Positions 1 through 10,673 of a DNA stretch of 64,000 bases are shown here, in pieces. Below the pieces are notes generated by a model. It was not told where the DNA came from and made no database searches. It saw nothing but the letters and a program-made list of their open reading frames with translations. The first letter of the stretch is position 1. Every line of letters begins with the position of its first letter. The translations under genes and the position numbers were made by a program. The DNA comes from Tigriopus japonicus (lineage: Eukaryota; Arthropoda; Copepoda; Harpacticoida; Harpacticidae): contig CM021314.1 of assembly GCA_010645155.1 (NCBI GenBank), positions 1,574,940 to 1,638,939 of the forward strand, given 5' to 3'.

Positions 1-641
1 ACAAGGCTCCGGCACGCACATTTATGTATTCATTTAAATTTCAGGAATATGAAAACTACAAATCAAGGGGAAGCAAATTAAAAAAAAATGCTTCTGCTTT
101 CTAGTGTTAAAAAGCATTTTTTGGTGTTTAACCTTGCATTGAACCTTGCTCAATTATTAAATGATGTTTCAACACCTGAGCAACTCAAAACTAGTCGTAA
201 ATGGATTATCTTTGCCAAACAACGTGATTGACGGACCAATCACAGGTGTTTCCGAAAAAGTGTTTCAACAAGCAATGCCTTCACATAAAGTTCGTTGATG
301 GATTCATCACATTTATTTTCTTCAGAAAGTGGAACAACTGGTGCTTGTAAACCAACAAACCCTTTAAGGCACAAATATAAAGAAATTCGATGAGTGGGAG
401 GGCCAGCACTGCCTGAAAGTCAAGGGATAGTTGATGTACTAGCTCTATTTTTTCAAGTGGATATAAAACAGCATTGCACCATACCGAGCTTATGTGGCTG
501 ATGGATGTTTCATCTTATGCCTCCTCACTTTGTAGATAAATTAGGATACAGATGCACAGCCCAAGCAGGAGCAGAATAAGCATTTGACCTGAAAAGGACG
601 AGCATTACATTGAGTGGTGACAAGGGGGTGTGCCCTTAGTT
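1..641. other. 3' flank of the giant ORF; no gene seen
   Basis: AT-rich sequence with no ORF that looks coding. A TTTATT (AATAAA on the minus strand) at 312-317 is a candidate polyadenylation signal for the gene ending at 642, about 325 nt past its stop codon. Confidence 0.5.
312..317 (-). promoter_or_regulatory. Candidate poly(A) signal (AATAAA)
   Basis: TTTATT on the plus strand reads AATAAA on the minus strand, downstream of the giant ORF. It is a short motif in AT-rich DNA, so support is weak without 3'-end reads. Confidence 0.3.
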
Positions 642-3600
642 CTAAACAAACGATGAAATCACACGCTTACTCTTGGCCTCTTTCACCAATTGCTTCTCTT
701 TCTCGATCCGTTCCAGTACGGCCTTCTTTTTCTCCAGTACCATTGGAGAAGGGTTCAAAGATGAACCCGGTCTCTGGGGAATCCAGTTTGAGCGGCCAGG
801 GTCTCCACTTGTGGGTACATTCGCATGTTGGCCCCCGTGAGGAGATCTAGTGCCCAGCGAAGACCCTGGACGAGAATGGGTGTTGAATTCAAGATCCGGA
901 TAGTGACTGTCGCTTAGGTGGGACAGGTTGCTCTCTTGAGAGTTTTGACGTGACGCAAAGGCATTGGGCCTATTCGTTGCAAACGTGCCAGAAGTGGCTC
1001 TGGACCTTGGGCGTTCACCACTGGGGTCACGGGATGCCACGGCACTGGCCCCTCCTGAAGCCCTCTGAGTTTGATCCCTTTTACGGAGCGTCCCAAACTC
1101 GGCTCGACCCAAGTTTTGACTGTAAACCTGGCTGGACACGGTTTGGGCTCCACTTTGGTCGGCTGTGTGCAAGTGATCTTTGGTCCGTTGCTCGATCTGC
1201 TGCTCTTGATGGAATGGGCTGGACAAGATTAAGTTCTCCACCGTCTGGAGGCCATCATGAAGCCTTTTGTACAACTCTGTGTCCTCAACATTTCTGGAGG
1301 TGTTTTGAGAGTTCGCTCCTGGGAGGTTGCCCATGTCCTTGCTCAACGGGTCGGGTAAGAGTCTTGCCGGTAGATGGCGATCGGCAGGAACGTTCATAGG
1401 AATGCCTGAACCAGCGTTGTCCGAGCCATGCCTGTTGGGAGAATGGGAAGCACTTCGACTCTGGCCCTGGCCCGCATTTTGGGTCGATAGAAACTGACCC
1501 GTCCCTGAAGGATCTTGAGCCGCAAACTGAGCGCCAATGGATTTCCGTCTTGGTTGAGCCATTGGCTGCTGCTGGTTGGGGACATTCAAAGCCCAAGGTG
1601 AGCTTGGTCGGCGATTGGGAGGAATTGGCGGTCCTTGGTCGTTTCCTGTCCTGGCCCAAGCTGAATTTGGATCCAGAGAATCTTGATTGGAATTGGATGG
1701 GGAAGTCACATCGTACGTGAACTGATTAGGAGCAGAATAAAAGTTGTTGGAAGCTGAGCTTTGAGTGGTCCGAAGACTGGGGCTGAGTGGAGGAGGAAGG
1801 TTGGTTTGCGCCAGTGGAGGTTGGATGATCAAGGAGGATAATACTTGTTCTGGGTTGCTCGTCGAAAGCTTTCTCTCCGTCTGCCTTGGCCCTTGACCTC
1901 TAGGGGACAAGTTCATGGAATTGAAGGCGTCCATTTGGCCTTGAGAAGATTCTGCGTATGATCCATCTTTCCTCGTGTCTCGTTGACTTGGTGGCCTGGT
2001 ATCAAACACCCCTGGAATATTGGGGTTCACAGCTGGCCACACATTCTCTTCATATTCTCGCTCGACCTCCACCTCCTTGGCCAGTCCTTCCAGTTTTTTC
2101 AAAAAATCCAAAGGGCTCACAGGTCGAGAATGGCCTGGTCTTGACGATATGGAGGAATCCCTTGAGCGAATCTTGAATTTAGGTTTGGACTTGACGTCGG
2201 CTTTGCTGGTGTTTCGAGAGCGATTTGGGGAGGGATCAATCCTGGTACTGTAATGGCTTCGGAGTTCATTTTTGTCGATGGCAGAGGTTTGACTGGAGCC
2301 TCCAAAGTTCTGGTCATCCAAAAAGGATTGAACCTTTTCCTCGTAACTTAAACTTGAGTTAGTTTGTCCTTGCTGGGCGCTCCCATTGGACCCCAAAAGT
2401 CTGCCATCGACCAAATTGAGACCTCCAGCTGAACTTTGAGCATGACCTCGTTCAAAGAGCTTATCAAAATCGATGGCTTCGATTTTGGCAGCGTTTGATT
2501 TCTTATTTTTCTTACTCATCGCAGTTTCGGGTACATTTGGCGTGTCTGGTTCAGGTGATGCTAGAGTGGCAAAATTGCCAACACTAGCGGCCTCAGTCAT
2601 CTTATTGGGCAATGGAAGGGTTATCTTTCTCGTGGCTTTGCTCCCTAACGTTTCGGATTTTTTACTGATTGGCTCGGCAGATGAGGCTTTATGGAAGACC
2701 CGTTTGAGAACAGACCCCCTCTCTGTACTATTGGTTCTTGAAGAGGCTCTAGAAGTCTTCTTAGAAGAGAGTCCTTTGCTCTTTTTCATTAAAGACCCAA
2801 ACAGTCCTCCACCGTCGTCTTTTGGCACCGAAGGCTCTTGAAGGAGCGTGGATCCAGATGGACCTGAAATCCTTCCACCAGTCATTGCATCCAAAAATGC
2901 TCTGGGAGACGTATCCTGATTGTTGTTTTCATTCATCTTTGGTTGTTCCCTAGACACTTGTTGTTGCATGATGAAGTTTAAGTTTGGTGAGGCTTTGTTT
3001 CTCAAGGGCTCATTTTCTTCCATCCTTGCATGCAATAAACCTGGACTGGCCCTTGGCACCTCCTGGAAAGGCCTTTCAGGTGGACCTTGGGGTAAAGCTG
3101 GCCAAGACTTGTCCTCGTTTGGAATTTTGTGTGGCATTTTTAGCTTCCATTGTTCCTGTAGTGAGGCAAAAGATACTTTTTTAGGCCGACCCATCGAATC
3201 AAGAGTCATATTCTGTTGATCCAATGCACTATCCAATGGGTCCTCAAAGTACCCATCCTCATCATCACTTGAGTAGTAGTATTTGTCTTTGTATTCTGAG
3301 ATGCCCGAATCCAATGTGTCGAACTTATTTTCTCTGGCCTTGCCAAAGAAATCTACCTGATCCCAAGTCTGCTCCATTCGTGCTCCAGTAACTATCTTGG
3401 GATTCAGAGGATGGTCCTTTTCGATGGCTTCTTTCCTTCGGACCTCATCTTCTTGTCTAGTCAATCCCCTACCCCGTCTTCCAGCTAAAAGTGAGGTGTC
3501 GGCAATTGCCGCAAGGACAACGTCCCTCTCTACAGGGGTTTTGAGTTTTTCTCTAACTTGGCCTGTTTTAATTTGAAGATCCATAAAATCCAGGGTAAGT

Positions 3601-6600
3601 TGCTTCTTTCTCTCTTGGAGCTTTTGTAGCTCAGTGACAGAATAGGGGGTCTTTTGTTTTAGTCGTTGGAGAGAAGCGTCCCTGCTTTTGCTCCTCTTTG
3701 GTTTTACTGGCACTTCTGTGGCACCCTCTCTCGGTAAAGTAGAAATCTCGGTAGATTTTGACCTTCGTCGCTCCGGTTTGGGAGGCTGAAGAGTCGCTGT
3801 GTATGGCTGTTGAACTACCTTAAGCCTCTCATTCCTTTCTCTAGCCTTTGATTTCATGTCTGGCATGTCCACATTAAACTTGGGCAAAGTGGTATCGAAC
3901 CTCTCCAAATTGATCTCCTTCAGTCTCAGGTTCCTCTCCTCGGCAATTTCTTGAACCAAAGGTGCAATGGCTTGAAACGAAACACCGGCATTTATTTCTT
4001 GTTCAAGCGTCCGAGTATCAGCAGAGCGACTTCGTTGTTTAGGGAGAGTGTTCCATCCTGGAACCTGAAGGAGCAAACTTGTTCTCCTGATATTCTCCAT
4101 AGAACTGGATCGTTTCAGCTTGTTGCCTCTCTTGGGAACCGGTGGATTGGGCAACTTCAACTCATCAACGGTTTTAAAGTTCATTTTCCTCAACTCTTCT
4201 GGCATCTTGTCCTTCTTTTTCTTTGGCTTTTTTTCTTTACTCTGGGTTTTAGGACTAGAATCCCCATTTTGAGTGGGACTCTTGAACGATTTAAAGGGAA
4301 CAGTATTGGGTGTCTCTTCATGGGGAGTTATTTGAGCGATGTGTGGAATGTCTCCCGAAGGACTTGTCGGTAAGGTTTCTCCATGATTGTCTGGTTGTTT
4401 TAAAGCCCGTCTATCTAGGGATCTGGTGCGTTTCTGCGGGGGTATTGGAATGTTTTCAATGGAATGTGGGTTTTCCTCATCAGGAGTCGGTGGAACGATT
4501 TTGGATCCTGATTGCTTATTGGACTTTCCCTTGCGGTCCAAGGACATGACACGTTGTTTAGGGGAAGGATGTTTGAGCAAGGCCTGCTTGCCTGTCATAA
4601 GTTTGCCCAAACCTGGTGGAGGAGTTGGCTCTTCATTGGATTTTGAGTCTTTGGGCTTCATAAAGGCCCTGAAAAGGCTTTTTTCTTTTACGGGCTTGGA
4701 GGGTTGTTGGTCCATTTTATCAACATTCTCCACCACTATGGCAATCTCGTTGCTAAATTTAACTTCGGTTGGTTTGTTCTTCCTATTCAGTGGCTTGGGT
4801 GGCTCTGAAATTGATTCTTGTTCCATTCTGAATTCTGAGTTTTCTTGGTATGGGTGCATTGGTTCCAATGTGTCTTGTGTGATCTCGTCTTGATCAATGT
4901 CTTGTTCCAATTGATTGTCTTCTATCAGCTCTTCGGAGATTTGGTGCTCCTCATTGTCTCCAATTTCCCGGATTTCTTCCGCATTAATTTCGATAGTTCC
5001 ATCAGCCTCGTTCAAACCCTTCAGTGAATCCGAATCTTGTTCCCAATTGGAAGATCTGGAAAATTTGCTGGCCAAATCATTCAGCCCTTTTAACTCCCTC
5101 GGTTCATCTTTCAGAGGTTCCTCGCCCCTCTTTGTGCTTGAATCTCGTTTTATGAAATTCTTGAAGGTTCGTTTTGGCTTTGATTCGTTTGCGGTGGTTT
5201 CTGAAGTTTCTTCCGGATGGGTTTGTTCCTTACTTAGACTAGAATCTCTACCAATCAGATTCTTCAAATTCCGTTTTGTTTTGGGTTTCTCAGGGACAGG
5301 ATGATTTTCTGTTTTAGGTTGTTCTTCCCTATTTGAGCTCTTGTCTCTTTGAAAGAGAGCCTTAAAACCCTTTTTCTGTTTAACTTTTGGCGTCTCTTCG
5401 CTTGTTTGATCCTCTTTCGGCTCGTTTTTGTCAAGGTCATCCACTGTTACGCACGTGTTATCATCCTCTTCAGTCTTTTCATTGCTCACTTCGGCGTTTG
5501 GTTCAGGGGTTTCTTTATCCTTCTTTATGAAATTGAGCAAAGACCGTTTGGCCTTGGGTTTATCGTGATCGGCATTGATTGGCTCAACCAACGATTGTTC
5601 TTCTGTTTTATCTCTCTTGATGAGGTTCTTGAACGTGTTTGACAGCTTTTTGGCCCTCGAAGTCTTATGAGTTATGGTGTCTTCTTCGCCTTCTTCCAAA
5701 GGATTAGATTTTATTGGAGAGGCCCAAGATTGTTGTTGTTGTAGCTGTTCAACTGTGTCCAGATCAGTATAGTCAAAATCACTCGAGTAAAGTTTATCTG
5801 TGTCCTTGGCCACGAAAACACTGCTTCCGTTATCTGGTTTTTGTGCTTGGGTAATTGTGTTGAATGTGTCTTTGCTCAATTCATTGTCATCATCATGATG
5901 AGCCTCCTCGTCACCAGAACTTACCTTGTCGGTTTTGTTCTTGTCCCGGAGCTGTTTGGCACCATTTGCCTGATCGGTCGTGTTTGGGTTCGATTCACTT
6001 TCTGGGATTTCCAAATCGATGATTGAGACGAGACCGGGTTTGGCCTTTTTCCCATCGATTTTGGACGAGGTAGAAGCCTTGTCCAAGGACGTTTGCGACT
6101 CTTTTATCCTGGCCTTGGCCCTTTGGAGGTCCTGAACGGTCACTTTACTTTTGGAACCTTTATTGGGTACGTGATAATGGGGTTCTGGAGAGGACTCGAT
6201 GGATCTCGGGCTCTTGGGAACATCATATGGAACATCAGCCGAAGTATTAGTAGCCTTCTTTTTGGGTTTTATGGGCTTGGAGTAAATGTCCTCCTCTTCA
6301 ATTTTTTTATCTGATTGCTCCAACACTGGGAATTCGGTCTCAAGTAAGCCTTTGTTCAAGTATGTCCTGGATTCTTCATCGTTATTAGAGGGCGTTTTCT
6401 TGCCTTTGTTCTTTTTGATTTTGCTATACTGAGGCTCTTCAACAAGGGGAGCTTCTTTTTCGTCCACTTCCCAAGTGACAGTTCCAGATGATTTTTGCTT
6501 TGAACGCGAGGTTTTAGTTGGGGATGTCTGATCCAATGGTTGCTTTGAGCCTTTGCCGCCTTTGGCTGAAGAGACAGACTCTGAAATTTCAGGAGACATT

Positions 6601-9600
6601 TCATTGGTTGACAACATCATCGGTTCTAAATCTAGCTCCGTCTTGGCTTTATTGACATCATCATCATCATCATTGGCTTTATTCTTATCTTGAAATTTCT
6701 TGTCGACTTGGTTCGTTCTGCCTTTGGAAGTGCTCTTCTCATCCGCCTCATGACCCTTGGACCTTTTCTGAACTTCGGGTTTGGATAAAAGGTTTTGGGA
6801 GGTTAGGGAATCAGTCGTGTGAGATTTTGACACTTTCTCATTCACATCCAACCCCAATCCCACATCCTTTTCCATACCTGATCTGGGACCACCTTTTGGA
6901 TCACTTTCCGGACAAGGATTTGCATCTGGTTTGCTCTGAGTATGTCTGTCCTCTAACGATTTCGTATCAACCTTATTGAGCGCATCCTGTTCCATCTGAG
7001 CTTCTTGTTCCATGACCATTTTGTGGGCTGCAAATTCAGCCTCGATGCGCTCCAAGTTTTGTTCCTCCATATCTTGCAAAAGTCTAGCTTCATCTTCATT
7101 GGCGGCGGAGAGCTCACGCAATTCACTCCGACTCCTTTTGGGCTCATCTGGTTGTTCCAAAAGGTGTTCCTGGTTCTTGTTTTCATTGCGTCCATGCTTC
7201 TTTTTTTCCGGCTTTGTTGGCGGATGCGCATCTTCGCTAAAGTTGCTTTGAATCACTTGAGTTTGGTCTGACTGAGCTTCAATAGTTTCGTTGGGAGCTG
7301 GAACTTTCTTCTTTTTCTTCGTTTTCTGTGGAACCGATGGACTTTGATTACCATGTGCATGAAGCTCCTCATGCGACTCAAAAATGTGCTCTTTTGAGCG
7401 CTCATTGGCATTATTTGGCACTTGCACATTTTCAAGATCGATGCTCTTGCTAATATCCTGATGCAAATTTCCATTCTCTGGAAGAGATTGGTGCCCATTT
7501 GGATTCAACTTGGTGTCTTGATCAGGGTCTAGATCTCCACTTTGGGTTTCTGAACCCTGTTGTGAATCTTTGGTAATATTTTTGATTTGATTGTCAGATG
7601 CCTTGGATTTTCTTGCTTTCTTCTCAGGTTTGCTAGGAAGATCTGGCTCCGCTTGAACTTCCATTTTGAGACCATCCATTGCATCTCCAGATTCTGTCAG
7701 GTTGGGAGAATTGTTGTCTAATGTGTCAAGTGGTTTAGGGGCCTTCTTTTTCCGCTTTGGAGGGTCTTGATTAGACTTAGCTGAATCCGAAATTTGATCT
7801 TCAGATGTATGTTCAACCTTGTTTCTTGTTGTGGCATCCTTTTTGTCAGACGAAATGTCGACTTCATTATTTGATTTGGGTGGATCATTTGTCCCCATTT
7901 GTCTGACTTGACTTTCCCCTGGATCGGCTTGCATGTTAATGATCTTTGTTTCTTCTGCTGATTTGTTGTTATCGTTCCCATTTGAACGCAAAACTCTGGA
8001 GATGTCGTTAGGCATTTCTTTTTGTCTCGAATTATCGTTTGAAGAATTATCGAGAGGTTTACTCTTCTGCTTGTCAAGGCCACTGTGCTCCTCTTTCAAT
8101 TTGGTGGGTTTTTCTGAGGCAGCCTTTTCTGCCGAGCTTTGTCGAGTGTCTTTTTCATTACCGGTCTCTTTAGCAATCAAGTCTTTTTGACGAGTGTTGG
8201 GATCTCCTAGAAGATTTTCCTCTTTGACAGATTCCTTCATTTGTTGGCCAATTTGGGGCTGTTCTGCCAAACCCTGGTTATCACCTTGATTCCTCTGCAA
8301 GTCATTTAGTGTTTGAGCCTTTGACTTGTCCGTTTTCATATTAGGGTCATTTGTAGTCTCAACCACCTCAGCGTTTTCAATAAGGCCAGTCTCTGCAACA
8401 AGTGCTTTGGCTTCTTGAGTTTTGTCCTCATTGGTCAACGGAGATTCTTGCTTGAGCTTAGAGTCATTTGAAAGTTGTGATTCCTCAGCAATTCTGACCT
8501 CTTCTTTGGCCCTCTGCTCTTCTTTATACTTAATCTCCTCAGCCTCCCTTTGCTCTTCTTGAAGTTTCCCCTGTTCTGCCAATTTTTGTTCCCCTTGAGC
8601 TCGGACCTCTTCTGCTAAACTCTGTTCCGCTTGTATCTTCTTTTCCTCAGCCAATCTTTGTTCCTCCTGTATTATCGTTTTTTCTGCCAGTCTCTGTTCC
8701 TCCTGGATTTTTGTTTCTTCTGACAATCGTTGTTCCTCTTGGATTCTTGCTTCTTCTGCCAATCTTCGTTCCTCCTGGATTCTTGTTTCTTCTGCCAATC
8801 TTTGTTCCTCTTGGATTCTCTTTTCCTCAGCCAATTTTTGTTCCTCTTGGATTCTCAATTCTTCTGCCAATCTTTGTTCCTCTTGGATTCTCAATTCTTC
8901 TGCCAATCTTTGTTCCTCCTGGATTCTCAATTCTTCTGCCAATCTTTGTTCCTCTTGGATTCTCAATTCTTCTGCCAATCTTTGTTCCTCTTGGATTCTT
9001 GCTTCTTCTGCCAATCTTTGTTCCTCTTGGATTCTTGCTTCTTCTGCCAATCTTTGTTCCTCCTGGATTCTCCTTTCCTCAGCCAATCTTTGTTCGTCTT
9101 GGATTCTTGCTTCTTCAGCCAATCTTTGTTCCTCTTGGATTCTCTTTTCCTCAACCAATCTTTGTTCCTCCTTGATTCTTGCTTCATCTGCCAATCTTTG
9201 TTCTTCAGTAATTCTAAGGTCCTCTTGAGCCTTAGCTTCTTGGGCTAATTGCTCCTGCTCTCTGATTCTTAAATCTTCAGCGGCCTTCAGGTCTTCAAAT
9301 ATCTTAGCCTCCTCATTCAACCTTTGTTCCTCAAGCTGTCGAAGTTCCTCTTGAATTTTCGCCTCATGGGCCAACTTTTCTCCTTCAGCGACTCTCTCTT
9401 CTTCTGCAGCTTTCATGTCTTCAAGAATTTTGGCTTCTTGATGCAATTTTTGCTCGTCGGCTTCTTGAGTTTCCTTTTGTTGAATTTTATTCTCTGTATC
9501 AATTTTCTGTTTCTCTTCGAATAAAGCTTGCTCTTCAGCCTTTTCCATTTGTTGAGTGATTTTCTCCTCCTCTTGGACTCTTTCTGTAATTTGCTTGGAG

Positions 9601-10673
9601 GCTTCTGACCAACATTCATCATCTTGTTCCTTGTAAAATGAAGGCAATTTATTCTTGTCTTGGTTTTCTTCAGACTCAGTTTGTAATTCTGGGCCAGCCT
9701 TTGGGGTCTTTTTCTTTTTCTTCTTGGTTGGTTTTGAGGGTGGAGTTTCATCAAGCAATGCTTGACCATCCTCCTCACGCTTTTCCGTTTCTTTCTTAAG
9801 TTGAGACTCTTTTGCTGCCAACCAGCTTCCAAATATTTCTTGCTTTAAGTCACCTTGCTCTTCAAAGTCCTTAAGCATTTGATCAATTTCTGATCGTGTG
9901 TTCTCTTTGGCGGCATATGCTTCCAGAGGCTCAATAATTTGAGCCAGAGGCTCTTCTGAATGGTCCAACTGAATCTGATTCTGAATGACCTCAACACTCT
10001 TCTGAGGTTCCAAGGCCACATCTGGGGAAACCTCCGCTGGAGGTTGTTCCACAGGGTCAAGTTCAATCTTTTCCACTGAGATAGGCTGGAATGTTTTGAG
10101 GGCATGAGTTTTCTGTGGAAAATTGGACTCATCGGGAGTTGTTTTCTTCATTGAATAACTTGACAAGGTCGGGACCGACTTTTCGTATTGGATCTCTTCA
10201 CGTTTGAGAGATTCGATGTCATAGCTATCCAAATCATCCAAAGGAACGGAAAGTAGTTCTTCGACATTCGTTTCCAATTCCTGGACCTTGGCTGAAAGAG
10301 TGGACTGGCGTTTCCGGACTTCGTTCAATTGAGCACCAAGGACGAAGCAATCGGCTTTAGCCCGGTTCCACCCATTGTCCTCTGCATTGGGAACGGATTC
10401 CAGGATGACTTTGAGTTTCTCGAACTCATCCATGATGTCCTTTTCTTGTCGATATAATACTTTACTGGAATAGAGCTGGTGCCGGATTTCGAAGAGCTTC
10501 GTGGCCTTTTTTGCCACAAGATCGATGCGATTGGCGGTCATTTGCGCCTTGAGATCCTTGATGTTCTCCAGCATTTCCACTCTGAGCTTCTTTTCCAAGC
10601 CAAAAAGATGTTTGAGAGCCCCGTCAAAGGACATGGGTGTCGTGGACTCACTTCTAACCCCTTGAGCTGCCAT
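642..10673 (-). CDS. Giant low-complexity coiled-coil protein, single exon (3,343 aa)
   Basis: I do not recognise the family. The ORF is uninterrupted for 10 kb and starts at ATG 10671-10673; a CAG lies one base before the ATG, so a 5' UTR intron could end there. Residues 1-170 are a non-repetitive, probably helical head. Residues about 270-490 are E/K/Q-rich coiled coil. Residues about 488-727 hold about 20 tandem 12-residue units (consensus RIQEEQRLAEEA), a composition typical of a single alpha helix. Then come long acidic/lysine-rich stretches with repeated KKKK clusters. Between residues about 1675 and 2000, six copies of a basic-aromatic motif (FKNLIKRD-like) occur. The C-terminal 1,300 residues are S/P/N/Q-rich and probably disordered, with conserved-looking islands near residues 2120-2200 and 2400-2500. 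A cytoskeletal or scaffold role is inferred from composition only. No membrane segment or signal peptide is visible. Confidence 0.9.
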   Translation of the reverse strand: MAAQGVRSESTTPMSFDGALKHLFGLEKKLRVEMLENIKDLKAQMTANRIDLVAKKATKLFEIRHQLYSSKVLYRQEKDIMDEFEKLKVILESVPNAEDNGWNRAKADCFVLGAQLNEVRKRQSTLSAKVQELETNVEELLSVPLDDLDSYDIESLKREEIQYEKSVPTLSSYSMKKTTPDESNFPQKTHALKTFQPISVEKIELDPVEQPPAEVSPDVALEPQKSVEVIQNQIQLDHSEEPLAQIIEPLEAYAAKENTRSEIDQMLKDFEEQGDLKQEIFGSWLAAKESQLKKETEKREEDGQALLDETPPSKPTKKKKKKTPKAGPELQTESEENQDKNKLPSFYKEQDDECWSEASKQITERVQEEEKITQQMEKAEEQALFEEKQKIDTENKIQQKETQEADEQKLHQEAKILEDMKAAEEERVAEGEKLAHEAKIQEELRQLEEQRLNEEAKIFEDLKAAEDLRIREQEQLAQEAKAQEDLRITEEQRLADEARIKEEQRLVEEKRIQEEQRLAEEARIQDEQRLAEERRIQEEQRLAEEARIQEEQRLAEEARIQEEQRLAEELRIQEEQRLAEELRIQEEQRLAEELRIQEEQRLAEELRIQEEQKLAEEKRIQEEQRLAEETRIQEERRLAEEARIQEEQRLSEETKIQEEQRLAEKTIIQEEQRLAEEKKIQAEQSLAEEVRAQGEQKLAEQGKLQEEQREAEEIKYKEEQRAKEEVRIAEESQLSNDSKLKQESPLTNEDKTQEAKALVAETGLIENAEVVETTNDPNMKTDKSKAQTLNDLQRNQGDNQGLAEQPQIGQQMKESVKEENLLGDPNTRQKDLIAKETGNEKDTRQSSAEKAASEKPTKLKEEHSGLDKQKSKPLDNSSNDNSRQKEMPNDISRVLRSNGNDNNKSAEETKIINMQADPGESQVRQMGTNDPPKSNNEVDISSDKKDATTRNKVEHTSEDQISDSAKSNQDPPKRKKKAPKPLDTLDNNSPNLTESGDAMDGLKMEVQAEPDLPSKPEKKARKSKASDNQIKNITKDSQQGSETQSGDLDPDQDTKLNPNGHQSLPENGNLHQDISKSIDLENVQVPNNANERSKEHIFESHEELHAHGNQSPSVPQKTKKKKKVPAPNETIEAQSDQTQVIQSNFSEDAHPPTKPEKKKHGRNENKNQEHLLEQPDEPKRSRSELRELSAANEDEARLLQDMEEQNLERIEAEFAAHKMVMEQEAQMEQDALNKVDTKSLEDRHTQSKPDANPCPESDPKGGPRSGMEKDVGLGLDVNEKVSKSHTTDSLTSQNLLSKPEVQKRSKGHEADEKSTSKGRTNQVDKKFQDKNKANDDDDDVNKAKTELDLEPMMLSTNEMSPEISESVSSAKGGKGSKQPLDQTSPTKTSRSKQKSSGTVTWEVDEKEAPLVEEPQYSKIKKNKGKKTPSNNDEESRTYLNKGLLETEFPVLEQSDKKIEEEDIYSKPIKPKKKATNTSADVPYDVPKSPRSIESSPEPHYHVPNKGSKSKVTVQDLQRAKARIKESQTSLDKASTSSKIDGKKAKPGLVSIIDLEIPESESNPNTTDQANGAKQLRDKNKTDKVSSGDEEAHHDDDNELSKDTFNTITQAQKPDNGSSVFVAKDTDKLYSSDFDYTDLDTVEQLQQQQSWASPIKSNPLEEGEEDTITHKTSRAKKLSNTFKNLIKRDKTEEQSLVEPINADHDKPKAKRSLLNFIKKDKETPEPNAEVSNEKTEEDDNTCVTVDDLDKNEPKEDQTSEETPKVKQKKGFKALFQRDKSSNREEQPKTENHPVPEKPKTKRNLKNLIGRDSSLSKEQTHPEETSETTANESKPKRTFKNFIKRDSSTKRGEEPLKDEPRELKGLNDLASKFSRSSNWEQDSDSLKGLNEADGTIEINAEEIREIGDNEEHQISEELIEDNQLEQDIDQDEITQDTLEPMHPYQENSEFRMEQESISEPPKPLNRKNKPTEVKFSNEIAIVVENVDKMDQQPSKPVKEKSLFRAFMKPKDSKSNEEPTPPPGLGKLMTGKQALLKHPSPKQRVMSLDRKGKSNKQSGSKIVPPTPDEENPHSIENIPIPPQKRTRSLDRRALKQPDNHGETLPTSPSGDIPHIAQITPHEETPNTVPFKSFKSPTQNGDSSPKTQSKEKKPKKKKDKMPEELRKMNFKTVDELKLPNPPVPKRGNKLKRSSSMENIRRTSLLLQVPGWNTLPKQRSRSADTRTLEQEINAGVSFQAIAPLVQEIAEERNLRLKEINLERFDTTLPKFNVDMPDMKSKARERNERLKVVQQPYTATLQPPKPERRRSKSTEISTLPREGATEVPVKPKRSKSRDASLQRLKQKTPYSVTELQKLQERKKQLTLDFMDLQIKTGQVREKLKTPVERDVVLAAIADTSLLAGRRGRGLTRQEDEVRRKEAIEKDHPLNPKIVTGARMEQTWDQVDFFGKARENKFDTLDSGISEYKDKYYYSSDDEDGYFEDPLDSALDQQNMTLDSMGRPKKVSFASLQEQWKLKMPHKIPNEDKSWPALPQGPPERPFQEVPRASPGLLHARMEENEPLRNKASPNLNFIMQQQVSREQPKMNENNNQDTSPRAFLDAMTGGRISGPSGSTLLQEPSVPKDDGGGLFGSLMKKSKGLSSKKTSRASSRTNSTERGSVLKRVFHKASSAEPISKKSETLGSKATRKITLPLPNKMTEAASVGNFATLASPEPDTPNVPETAMSKKNKKSNAAKIEAIDFDKLFERGHAQSSAGGLNLVDGRLLGSNGSAQQGQTNSSLSYEEKVQSFLDDQNFGGSSQTSAIDKNELRSHYSTRIDPSPNRSRNTSKADVKSKPKFKIRSRDSSISSRPGHSRPVSPLDFLKKLEGLAKEVEVEREYEENVWPAVNPNIPGVFDTRPPSQRDTRKDGSYAESSQGQMDAFNSMNLSPRGQGPRQTERKLSTSNPEQVLSSLIIQPPLAQTNLPPPLSPSLRTTQSSASNNFYSAPNQFTYDVTSPSNSNQDSLDPNSAWARTGNDQGPPIPPNRRPSSPWALNVPNQQQPMAQPRRKSIGAQFAAQDPSGTGQFLSTQNAGQGQSRSASHSPNRHGSDNAGSGIPMNVPADRHLPARLLPDPLSKDMGNLPGANSQNTSRNVEDTELYKRLHDGLQTVENLILSSPFHQEQQIEQRTKDHLHTADQSGAQTVSSQVYSQNLGRAEFGTLRKRDQTQRASGGASAVASRDPSGERPRSRATSGTFATNRPNAFASRQNSQESNLSHLSDSHYPDLEFNTHSRPGSSLGTRSPHGGQHANVPTSGDPGRSNWIPQRPGSSLNPSPMVLEKKKAVLERIEKEKQLVKEAKSKRVISSFV
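8494..9213 (-). repeat. Coding minisatellite, about 20 units of 36 bp
   Basis: Roughly 20 tandem 36-bp units within the giant ORF encode RIQEEQRLAEE(A/L/K/T). Central units are nearly identical in DNA as well as protein, especially four successive RIQEEQRLAEEL units near 8835-8980, while the outer units are more diverged. This pattern fits recent expansion by unequal exchange or slippage. All units keep the 36-bp length, so the frame is preserved. Confidence 0.9.

Noticed and set aside
8711..9248. Long plus-strand ORFs rich in Phe/Leu/Ser opposite the coding minisatellite
   Set aside because: They are antisense shadows of the Glu/Gln/Arg repeat; the periodic text mirrors the 36-bp unit.
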